From positions 930,001 through 994,000 of the forward strand of contig JAALGY010000020.1 of assembly GCA_032358165.1 (NCBI GenBank): DNA of 64,000 bases, written 5' to 3'. The notes beneath the pieces were generated by a model, which saw only the letters and a list, made by a program, of their open reading frames with translations, made no database searches and had not been told where the DNA came from. Position 1 is the stretch's first letter. The number at the start of each line of letters is the position of its first letter. Of the stretch, positions 14,401 to 23,802 are shown in pieces. Origin of the DNA: Diplosphaera chodatii (taxonomy: Eukaryota; Chlorophyta; Trebouxiophyceae; Prasiolales; Stichococcaceae). Position numbers and translations under genes: made by a program.

Positions 14401-15648
14401 AGATGCTCAGCAGGCTACAAGTACACCTTCGAAACAGATCGAAACCTCGTGGCTTGTATGATCCAGGTTCACCACAGGGCGGCCGGCCAGATCAGCGACA
14501 CCGCAAGCAGGCGTACCCACTGGCAGCTTACCTTCCACGCAAGAGCCCTGCATACAGAGACCTTGCTGCCAAGCGGCCAGGGACAGCCCCGGGCCTGGCT
14601 GCTGCTGTGGCGGCGGCTGCAGGAGTGGCGGCACGCTGTGGAGTGGCCCCCAGCCTGGGCAGCCGAGCACAGGGGCCAGCCGCTGTGCCCTCCGCCGCAG
14701 CGCCGACGCAGCATGTTGAGGCGGCCAGTGCGGTCATGCCGCTTCGAGGTGACGCCTCGCCAGGCATGCCATCAGATGACGCCGGATCGGAGCCGAGCAG
14801 CGAGGAGTGGGACAGGGCCTCAGGACCACAGTCTCCCCTGCCGGCGGCTGGTGCTGCGACTGCCGCCCCAACGTCCCGCAGGAGGGGCCGCCCGCCGGGC
14901 AGGGGCAGGTCAGCTGAGGCTTGGCACTGGAGCTTTCGTGACATCAACAGCATGCAGACTGTTATTGCTGCATGATGGCGGGGCTATCCAGTGCCCCATC
15001 CACCCATGCAGTTTCGATGTGCATATCTGAGCTGCAAATGATGTCCAGGGGACGACCCCGAGGCAGAACAGGGCGTGGCCGTGGCCAGAGCGGTGAACAC
15101 AGCAGTCGTGCTGGCAGGGGCCAGACCACCGCAGCCGCTGCAGCGTCAGGTGCGGTTCTGGAACAAACACAGAGACAGCACATGGTGTGGCTACATTGCT
15201 GCTGCACAACAGCAGTGTTGCAGAACTGTCTGCACACTGCAAGCTCCCAACAGCTCAACTGCACATTTACACTCCGTACACAACCGTCTTGCAGGCAGCA
15301 CAGCCCAGAATGGCCGCACCATTCACGGCGCCGCCACGGTGTGCATCGAGGTGACAGATCCCAAGGCAGACCTCGTCATTGCGGCCCCCCTTATGCAGGT
15401 GCGTGGGTCTGGACTCTATGTCCGGAATGTGTGTGAATTGCATCGTGTCACAACGCCGTACCCATTGCTCTGCCTGCATCCTTCAAGGCATACTACCAGG
15501 AGATCCTCACTTTGTGAGTGCTCTGCTGCTGCAGACCCTGTATGAGAACCAGTGGCCGCCGCAGCAGCCAGCCGCGATCTCACCCTACGGTGACCTGCTG
15601 CCGATGACGCTGCAGGAGCAACGTGGCCCCATCAGGTGTGCTCATTGA
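9475..15648 (+). CDS. Large RS-rich nuclear protein with AT-hooks (ends uncertain)
   Basis: Not assignable to a named family. Exon 9475-10548 (acceptor CTCTGCAG) encodes an acidic or polar lead, a polySer tract and a dense Arg-Ser region (SRSRSRRRSRSP). It joins in phase to 10722-11659, with a second RS block (NRSRSRSRSSRR; SRSRSRSRARHG) and basic SPAIKRKRSRSGSPRRR. Pro/Gln-rich exons follow near 12169-12300, 12575-12700 and 12800-13870, then acidic sequence at 13980-14180. The segment ending near 14908 (RRRGRPPGRGR) splices in phase to 15051 (GRPRGRTGRGRG), giving two AT-hook-like motifs, then in phase to 15294-15396 (VCIEVTDPKADLVIAAPLMQ). RS domains typify splicing regulators and AT-hooks bind the DNA minor groove, so a nuclear role in RNA or chromatin is inferred. 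No RRM was found. The start codon and true 3' end were not found; the 15480-16330 exons could not be phased. It could be more than one gene. Confidence 0.55.
9878..9975 (+). repeat. AGC trinucleotide tract encoding polySer
   Basis: Runs of AGC interrupted by a few GGC, ATC, AGG and GAG codons, in frame as Ser with scattered Gly, Arg and Glu. It lies inside the first secure exon of the RS-rich gene. The same bases give long but meaningless polyAla and polyLeu frames on either strand. Confidence 0.85.
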
Positions 15649-17487
15649 AGTGTCGCGCCCCTGACGTCAGTATTCTGACTGGCAGCTGAAATGCATAGAA
15701 GACCCACTGATGAGCCACCTTCCGGCTGCAGCACCCTGCGCCGTGTGGGCGCTGGCGTGGTCGGCGGCCGCGGGTGGCGGCGCCTGGTCACCATGCTGGG
15801 CCTGCAGAGTGGCTCGGTGCTGGCGCTGTCGTCCGACCGTGGCGCCGACGGGGCTGGAGCAGCATGCGCACCTACAAGAGGGCTGCCGGACCGCGGCCGA
15901 TGTGGTGGCGAGGCAGCTGGCGCCAGCCCTGCGTCCGACTCACCTCACTCGGCAGCTGCGCCACCGCTACAGGTGCATCTCTGCTGTATCTGTCATGTAC
16001 ATCAAGAACAGTGAGCAGTGATGTCACAAACGAGCCAGAGTCTCACTAGCATGTCCATCACATGCTTCATGTGGCGCTGCCAGTGCTGCGAATGCACCTA
16101 CTGCAAAGTAGCAGCATTGATGCCACACCAATGGTGCGTCCCGCCTGCTTGCCATTCCACCTTCCACGCATGCACAAGCAGAAAACTGCCTGCCACAGCT
16201 GCGGCCGCTCAGGCGGGATCGGCAGGGCGGCGGCTGGGTGCTGGCGGCCGCGGCTGCTGCGCTGGATGCCACCACGCTGCAGCCCGTCCGCTCCCAGCTG
16301 CCCGAAGCCGCCCTCAGCAGGTGAGGATGGGATGTAGAGGCAGCACAGCGTACACCTCACATTACACAGTAGCAGTTGAAAAGCACGGCTGCCTGATGCA
16401 GTATGCAGGTCGCCATGCATATCCAGCTGACAACAAGGGTCCTGCACACATGCAGCACACTTAACCACTTGATGTTTTCCGCTTGCAGTGGGGGCGGCGC
16501 CGGCACCTTGGCGGTGACATCACACCCAACAACAGCACTGCGTGCCCGCCGGTGGGCATGCTGTCGACAGCTTTAGCCGTCACAAGGGGTGCCTGCACTG
16601 CAGGCTAAGCTGGGTCCGACTCAAGGTAGTGAAGGTGCAAGAAGGCTGTGGATCTGACGACGTTACACGTTGTGATCCCGTACAGGTTCAGGTCCATATA
16701 TGAAATCATGGCGGACTGCTGAGTGCATGCCATACTGGCAGGCGATGAGTGCAGCAGGTAACGTGAAATATGTTGCATGCCACGGTTTACTTAAGGCACA
16801 TGCACCATGACAGTGGAATGCCCTGTCAGCAACACGTCAAACCAAAGAGCTCGCTGCCATGTGTGCAGGGCCTGTGGTGGGATGTCATGGCGTCAGCAAG
16901 GAGCCTGGGGCGTACGGCCTGGGCAGTGCAGCAGGGACGCGGCTGGCAGGATACCTGTAACAGCTAGTGCTCTTGCAGGGTGTTGAAATTCAAGAGAACC
17001 CAAATGCCGCAAGCCGCCAGCCAAGCATGCAGGCTGGCTCAGTGACGACTGCCGCAGCACCTTATATATAGAGCAGATTGCCTGCTTATGCCGTGACGCC
17101 TGCATCATCGTGTTTTGCCTGAACGAGACGAGCCATCTCCTGTGCTGGAACATGCATGCATGGCAAACGTAGGTGGACATGCGGGTGTAAGCTGACTTCT
17201 GCTTATGTGAATTGACTTCTGTCAAGCCGACTTCAACTAGAGAGCACAAAATCCAGGACTTCCGCCGCAAAGCACGGCGGCGGGTGCAGCATAGGCAGCA
17301 AAACCAAGCAATACGCAGAAGCTCGTCAAGGAACGTGAACAAACGCTGAATGGCAGCAATCTAGGTGTTTGCTGCTCGGATGTCACTTCATACAGTAGCA
17401 GTGGCGACTTGCGATCTGGCCGGGAGATGGGATGTGCTGGAGGGCGGGATTGGGACCGGCGAGGTGGCGGCGGGGGGCTTAGCGCCG
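15649..17487. other. Unresolved stretch between RS-rich gene and M43 protease gene
   Basis: Plus-strand coding-like pieces lie at about 15687-15972 and 16196-16322; the latter contains GGGWVLAAAAAALDATTLQP before a plausible GTGAGG donor. They probably belong to the preceding gene or to a small separate one, but no phase-consistent chain could be built. From about 16500 to 17487 nothing gene-like was recognised. This part would hold the 3' UTRs of two convergent genes. Confidence 0.35.
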
Positions 17488-19374
17488 TCAGCCCAGCGGC
17501 AGGAATAGCTGCTGCTGCGACTGCGGCTTCTTTGTGGGCTTTTTCTTGGTGGGAGCCATCTTGCGGGGTGCTGCCTTCGGCGTGGCCTGCATTGTGCATG
17601 TGAAGCCATCGTCAGGTGGCGCCAGTCACAAGCCCCTGATGGAACGGTGATTGGCAAGGAGGCCGGCATGCACCTCTGCCAGAAGTGCACCAATGTGAGG
17701 TTGCTACACGCTGTACCTTGGGCGTGGGCTTGGGCTTTGGTGCAGCCTTGGGGGTGGGCTTGGGCGTAGGCTTGGCTGTGAGCTTGGCCGTGGGCTTGGC
17801 CGTGGGCTTTGCCGTTGGCTTGGGCGTCGCCTTTGGCAGCTGCAGCACTGATGTGGGCTTCGGCGTCGGCTTGGCAGTGGGGGCGGGCGTCATGACGCCA
17901 GCGCCCCTGCCGCCGGCGTCGATGCTGGACGACTGGCTCTGGGAGGCGGCCGCGCCGGAGCTGGTGGAGGCGCTGGCCGCGCTGGCGCGGTACGTCTGCC
18001 ACATCTGCTGGACGCGCGACGCCTGGCCGTCCGTGAAGTCGGAGCGGCACACATCATCCGTGTAGTCTGCAATGCCAGCACATTGCTTTTTCATGACCAT
18101 CTACACAGGTCGCACACCGTGTGAATGTCATCATGCACCGCATTGATATGTGACGATGGATGCAACACGTCGGCAGCAGTCATTTGGAACATCCAACAAA
18201 ACACATCGACCATGCCTGCTGCCAAACTCACCCATGTAGTTGTGAATGGGGTTGGTGCCCGACAGGTCGGGGCACGTGTTCTGGCTGGTGCACTGGTAGT
18301 CTGCCGCAGCCGCCGCGCGGGTGTCCTCCACGAAGTCGCCGCCCGTGCTGACGTCGCAGCCGCCCGCAAACACGTGCAGCAGCCCCAGCCAGTGCCCAAC
18401 CTGATCAATTGGGATGTCAAGTCTAGGTTTGGAGCGGGACGCTCGGCAGTGGCACATCAGACCACAACAAGACGAACGTGTCTGCAGCTGATGCTGCTTG
18501 CTGGCACCCTTGACTGTTTCAACACACCTCGTGGACGGTGACGATGCCCTTGTTGTATACGGTGCTGCCTGAGACGGCGGTGCCGTTGGGCAGCGTGCGG
18601 TCGTTGACGAACACGCCATCGTGGACAGCGTTGTTCTGCACGTCCCACGGTGAGTAGGCATAGCCCAGGATGGTGCTGCCGGGCTTGGTCGAGGCCAGCC
18701 GCGCTGTGAATATGTTGAGCTGCAGGAAACGATGCAATTGGGGTGGCATCAACCCCTGTAGCACACGCTGCACGCTTTGGCTCATCGTTCTGTGCATGCA
18801 GCAACACAGCTGAACAGTTCCACTCACCGTGTTGAGGCCGCCAATGTGAAGGAGATTCTGCGCAGCACCCTCCTGATCGCTGTTGGCCTTCATGTTGGCG
18901 AACCAATCGGCGTTCTCTGTGCGCGAAACCTTCATCAGCTTGAAGGAGAAGCCGAGATTCTGGTATGCCGCGTTCAGCACGGCAATCTGGCTGCTGATCT
19001 GGGAGTCCAGGACGTTGCCGTCGTACACTGGGTCTGGACCCTGCAAGCAACACGACCATTGCCGTTGGAGTTTATACCTCAAAACTCCTGGCGACGCGCA
19101 TTCCAGGCACATCGACAGAGGCATCACTGCAACTGACCTGCGAGATGACGTGGAAATATACAGGGACGCTGACACCGCTGAACGCCATCCTGTTGGTTGC
19201 TATATGGTTCTCGACCGTCTGCTGCACATCCTTCTTCACCGACACCGGCGGCTCCGTCTGCCCACACTCAAACACCTCTGCCGCCGCCCCGCTCAGCAAT
19301 GAGGCAAGTGCCAGGCAGGCCAGGAGGCCAGCAGTGGCTGCTGTTCTGTGATTTCGCCGGCTGATCGGCCACAT
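17488..19374 (-). CDS. Secreted M43-type (pappalysin-like) zinc metalloprotease
   Basis: Predicted secreted endopeptidase of 419 residues. Six exons all keep phase: 19138-19374, 18828-19040, 18528-18719, 18232-18400, 17717-18066 and 17488-17586. The start ATG (19372-19374) opens a signal peptide (basic SRRNHR, then hydrophobic [16 protein letters not shown]). [11 protein letters not shown] and the long-helix segment are typical of M43. The zinc motif HExxHxxGxxH reads [11 protein letters not shown] and is split by an intron after HE. The downstream NYMDYTDDVC matches the family's Met-turn region. The catalytic domain is followed by a Ser/Ala linker and a low-complexity tail of K-P-T units, ending basic and Gln-rich. 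The Lys/Pro/Thr tail may be a wall-binding or glycosylated stalk (inference). Algal gametolysins are M11, not M43, so this is not a gamete lytic enzyme by homology. Confidence 0.9.
17717..17885 (-). repeat. Degenerate K-P-T/A repeat coding tract
   Basis: Tandem 12-base units coding Ala/Thr-Lys-Pro-Thr ([12 protein letters not shown] and variants TPKP, APKP) in the C-terminal tail of the M43 protease. On the other strand the same DNA reads as Gly-Val-Gly-Leu repeats, which is a shadow. Confidence 0.85.
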
Positions 19375-20185
19375 GTTGTGTGCTAAGTGGTGCCGCTGCC
19401 GCCCGCCACTACCTGCGTTACACATTTGTCACCCGTGCACAGTCTTCTCCTCCTCGCTACCGTGAGTCCAACTTACTGCTGCGATGGATCAGCGCTGCCA
19501 GTGGCGTCGTGCCCACGCGCACCAAAAAGTGCGCAAGTGCAAGGCATGCACCGTCCGTATATATGACACCCGCAGCCAGGCGCTGGTGAGGGAGGTGCCG
19601 GTGCACTGTCGGTGCTTGCAGAGCGCATAACGAAGATCAGCGAGCCATGCGCAGGAAGATGCCGCACCTGCCATGGTCTAGCAAGCGGGTGTGGCAACAG
19701 CCGATATAGCTGCACCCGCACACTTGTGCGAATGCGTCATGGCGTGCGTGCAGGCCCTCCACAGGTGGTCTTCATAGCACTCCAGGCTATAAGCGGAGGT
19801 TTGCTGACTTGCGCCTGCCTTGAGCTCAGAGCTGTTGGGGTATCGCGACAACTGCGCTGTGAAAGAGCCTCTGGAGTGTGGCACCGCGCCGACGCCTGCA
19901 GACGGCCACAAGCTCACCAAAACCTACTGTGAGGACAGGGCAAGCTATATACGCACTTTCGCAAGGCCTCGGCGGCGTTGCAGCGCAGCCACCTATGTAC
20001 GGTCATGATGACATGGCAGGACAGTGCAGTACTGCACAGCCGATCTTGAGACCCGGCAGGTGCCTTGCAGCCCTAACCAGGGAATGCTTCCATCTCCATC
20101 ACTTCCATGACCACAAACTCTACCTTCAGACTCTATCCGAGTCACTCGATCTAAATGGCCCCCAGCCACTTGCAGCAGGCGCTGC
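19375..20185. other. Intergenic: 5' flank of M43 gene and 3' flank of membrane-protein gene
   Basis: About 810 bp upstream of the M43 start and downstream of the next minus-strand gene. Open frames of 60-106 codons overlap on both strands without domain content or exon structure. No gene recognised. Confidence 0.5.
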
Positions 20186-22143
20186 CTAATCCTCGGCTAC
20201 CATCCGCCCACCGCTGAGCTGTGTCAGCCCAATCCAGCCACCCTTGCCATCTGCTCGTCGCCGGCGCGCAGTGTTTCGGTTGGCCAGCACCCGCGGGACG
20301 CTGAGGCATACCAGCAAGCCGAGTACTATCAGCACTACCACAGAGCCCTGCATGCGTTCATATCATGTCGTGTTTGCATGAGGTGGGCGGTGAACACTGG
20401 CGAGCTGGGTGCGCTGCATGCTGGTGGCAGTACAGGGTGGATTTGTGCCCCAGCATGACACGCAGCAACGCCCCGTGCTGCTGCCGCAGTGCCATCATGG
20501 ACACGCAGCCCTGTGTATGGTGGTGACCCACCGTGCCGAAGTGCCTGCCCGGGTCCTGCTGGCTCCTGGCCTGCACCGCCTTGTTGATGACAGACCGGTA
20601 CTGTTGTTCCATCTCCTCTGCTGTCAGGTACGGGTGCTCCTTGACCGTACCTGCCACCAGGTGACATGAATGCATAACCGGCTCAGATGTCTGCACAGCC
20701 TGTGCAGGTTGGCGCCGCCTGCAAATGATCGTTGCAAAATTCCATGACATGAGCTCTGCAATTTCCAGGTCTGAGGCGGTGCCGGCTGGGAACTCACTAC
20801 TAGGGTCCGGTTTCGCAATCTCCTTGTGCTGAACTGTGCACTGCCACAGGACGTCTGCTGGAATGTAATCTACCTGTCACAGCAGGGTGAGGGAAGTGCT
20901 CGGGCATGTCAACCAGCGCACTCGGATTTGCAACAGGCAGGTGCACACCTTCGTTTTTGCACTCTGGATCACGGCGGGGTTGCTTACCGAGGCATTGGCA
21001 TTGGCCTGAAACTCTGCTGCAACGAGCCATTTGTGCTGCGGCACATGCTCTGGCCGCATATCGCCGCCGCCATCGCCTCCATACATCAGTATATCCAGCT
21101 GCATCATGCAGGAGCAAACTCAAGACACTGCTGATGAGATGCGGATGATTGGATGTAGCGCATGCAGGCACTCGATCAGGCATACCTCATCTGGCTTTGT
21201 GCCATTGGAGACATCCCAGTCCTTGTGCTTCATCGAGTACCATAAGAGCCGTGCCTCTGCAGCATGCGGCACCTGCTATAAGTGTTATTCAGTGTATTGC
21301 ACCGCGTAGACATGCCGACTTCGTGCACATGGCAACTTGCTGCTCACCACTCTTGGGGCCTTTGGCCCTTCTGAACGCTGGTCGTCCATTTTCACATGTG
21401 TGCACTTTATATATGCCATCCAGGCCGCCACTCAGGAGCGGCACCAGCTTGTTAGCGCCGGTAAGCTGCAGGTCGCACATGCCCTTGTATGCACCTGCAC
21501 CAGGCAGGCTGGCAGCAAATTCACCTAAGCATGACAGCAAGGTCCCAGCTCGGCAGTGCAGCCAGCAGTAGCATTGCCATACCTCTGAGCTTGACCTGCT
21601 GCAGCATGACAGGCAGAAAGATATGCATGTCACCATCAAGGATAGGAGCGCCGCTGGGGCCGAGCTTGCAGGACGAGTGCTCCTCCGGCTGCCCAAAAGC
21701 ATAGTCGCCATACACATCGTCCGGCATCCCAGTCTTGCTATTGAAGTAGAGGTCGCCGTCCTCCCTGCCATACTTGTCGCCCTAAAGCATCTTGTAGAGT
21801 CAGCCATGTGAAGTGCAAGTCAAGGAGATGGATTCTAGGTAGTTGCATTTGTGATTTGATAGGGGTGTCCGCGCACCAGCGTCTCAAGCGCATAGTCGTC
21901 GTAGTTGTTCGCGAGCGAAGAACGGAGGGCAGACTCTGCGCTGGCTGCATGACTGCTTTGTGCTGCATGCTGCGACTGCAGATGCTGCTCCTTCACGGCA
22001 GCAATGCCCGCCCCAGCATCCTGTGATAGCTGTCGGCTGCCGAAGGCGCCAACGCTCCAGCTGCTCACGCATGCAAACAGCAGCAGGATGCAGTCCCACC
22101 TCCTGCGTCGTCGCATCATTTGACAGCGTCTTGTGGGGTCCAT
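20186..22143 (-). CDS. Predicted type I membrane protein, Cys-containing ectodomain, family unknown
   Basis: Not recognised as a named family. ATG at 22141-22143 (further in-frame Mets at residues 9 and 10) starts a very basic stretch (RRRRR), then a hydrophobic signal (CILLLFACVSSWSVGAFG). The ectodomain exons read HPYQ, then GDKYGREDGDLYFNSKTGMP and SCKLGPSGAPILDGDMHIFL at about 21590-21780, CDLQLTGANKLVPLLSGG and GLDGIYKVHTCENGRPAFRR at about 21350-21530, WYSMKHKDWDVSNGTKPDE at about 21190-21250, then ILMYGGDGGGDMRPEHVP and VLWQCTVQHKEIAKPDP near 20800. The exon ending at a GTGGGT donor joins in phase to 20186-20347, which holds one transmembrane helix (VVVLIVLGLLVCLSV) and a short basic cytoplasmic tail. 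The pattern of Gly-Leu-Asp-Gly-x-Tyr, Cys, Asn-Gly-Arg-Pro and Trp-Asp-Val-Ser suggests a compact disulphide-bonded module. Surface or endomembrane location is inferred. Confidence 0.7.
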
Positions 22144-22971
22144 CCCTCTGTCTCACATCTGCTCTAAAGGTGGTGTCAATCAAGAAATTGTGTCTGATGG
22201 TGAAATATCACTTCATAGTATGGCAGGATCAATCGCCTGACTGCATCGCTGGACCGGTCGGCAATACTCGAGATTGAATGGTATTTTGCAAGTGATCTGC
22301 CAAACATGCAAAGTCGTAAAAGCTTTGTTCCAGGATTTTCACGTAGCTGCTGCTCAGCATGTTGATATCATCTGTGAGACGCAGCTCAAGGCGGTGGCAA
22401 GAGGATAAAGCGTGAATCAATAGTAAGCTGAATGGCAGGGGCAAGGTGGCACTGTCAGGGTTTTGGGCATGTTGCATGCATGCATGCATGGTGGTAGTGC
22501 ACTTCAGCTGCAGCGTACAGCTTGACCAAGCTACGTCACATCAGCAGAGCAGTGACCAGTGGTAGCACGACTCTCCGCGATGTTGCCATGATCACCTTTG
22601 TTCCTTTGTTGATAGACAGGGAACTGATGCCACAAGACGCAGACATGCATGCATTCAAAGCTCATGAGCTTCACAGCCTGAAGCCTCCTGCTAATGCTTC
22701 TGTTCCCCATGAAAACACATGTTGCCCGTACATTACTATACATTGAGCGGCTCCGAGGGCCTCATGTGCGCTTGCCGCAGCCTGCACACCTGCACCGCAG
22801 CACCACAACATGACTTTGCAGGCTGACAATGGTGATATGCACTATGTAGCGTCGTCTGAGCCAGTCAGGTGCCATGTCAGACACGAAGCTGCATCTTCAC
22901 CTGGTGCTGGTAACGCGTGCTGTAATCAGCCTGATGACAACCTCTGTGCCCCGACATCCAACGCCTCGCCC
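22144..22971. other. Intergenic stretch, no gene seen
   Basis: Relatively AT-rich for this window around 22150-22330 and contains a short (GCAT)n run. It would hold the promoter of the membrane-protein gene and the 3' end of COX16. No supported coding exon. Confidence 0.5.
22473..22491. repeat. Short (GCAT)n tandem repeat
   Basis: About four and a half perfect units of the self-complementary tetranucleotide GCAT in an intergenic region. Single copies of GCATGCAT occur elsewhere in the window. Confidence 0.8.
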
Positions 22972-23366
22972 TCAGTCTGGCACTGACGGCACTGGCTTGT
23001 TGGAGTAGTCAGCATCCCCTAACTGCCGCTGAGTCCGCTGCAGCTCAGTCTCCAGCGAGACTTCTGCTGGGTCCTTCGGCTTGAGCTCGACATATCTCTC
23101 CCTTGCCTCCTGTGAGAGCATGCGTGATTTTGGTGACGCTGTGCTTGAGGCAGAGCCGTGCCTGCAGAAAGCACTGGCGATATGCAGGCATCAAAGCACA
23201 TGTTGATGACCGTTCACGAGAGTGATACTCACAGCAAGAAGGCATGCACCTTCAGCTCAAACTTGCCAGAAAGAACATGCGCAATGCCGAGCCAGCCGCC
23301 GACTGTCAGCATGATGAGGGGAAGGCCCACGGTCACAAAGCGCTGCCCGCCTCTGGATGTCGCCAT
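22972..23366 (-). CDS. COX16: COX16, cytochrome c oxidase assembly factor
   Basis: Small mitochondrial inner-membrane protein needed to assemble cytochrome c oxidase (known for the family). Two exons: 23250-23366 (39 codons) and 22972-23109 (45 codons plus stop), joined in phase 0 across a GTGCAT...ACAG intron, giving 84 residues. Residues 11-33 form a single hydrophobic helix (VGLPLIMLTVGGWLGIAHVL) matching the conserved VPMLLLIVGGSFGL-type helix of COX16. The part after the helix has the family's charged run and SLETEL motif (compare SLESEY), ending NKPVPSVPD. No cleavable presequence, as usual for COX16. It is shorter than the human protein (106 residues), mainly at both ends. It faces the SerRS gene head to head across 436 bp. 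Confidence 0.85.
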
Positions 23367-23802
23367 GCGTGTACTGCATGTCTGACCGCAACAGGGGATG
23401 AATAGGAAATATGTACTGTCACTGCTGTGCATGAGTGCATCCTCCCTTGCATGCAGGATGCAGATACAGCATGGTCCCAGCATGGCGGGCAAGCCGCTGG
23501 TCGGCAGCTGTTACAGAAACAGCATACTTACTTCACTTGCCTTGCCCAACTGTGTCTGCAACAGCCTCCGACCTACAAAACGTCAACGCAGCTGCTACCT
23601 TCCGGCCTGAGTTTGCATCTGCCATTTGATCTGGGCACATCAGAAACAGAGCAGCGGTTGAGCAGAGCCTGCTGCCGTCGATCGACCGAGTTCTGGGGGT
23701 CTTGCACAGTCAGACTGTCTATGTTGCATCCAGCAGAAGGCTTGACCTAGGAGCACATCGGGTTGAATCTGTTGCGCAGCCTGCTGCGCGAGGCGCCGCA
23801 CA
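23367..23802. promoter_or_regulatory. Shared upstream region of divergent COX16 and SerRS genes
   Basis: The two start codons are 436 bp apart on opposite strands, so the interval must contain both promoters and 5' UTRs. No TATA box or known motif could be pinned down by eye. Confidence 0.55.

Noticed and set aside
15508..15537. Possible 27-bp intron (GTGAGT ... CTGCAG)
   Set aside because: It is much shorter than any other intron here, and the flanking exons would not join in phase.
17685..18065. Plus-strand Gly-Val-Leu repeat protein
   Set aside because: It is the complement of the K-P-T tail of the M43 protease, whose exons are in phase.
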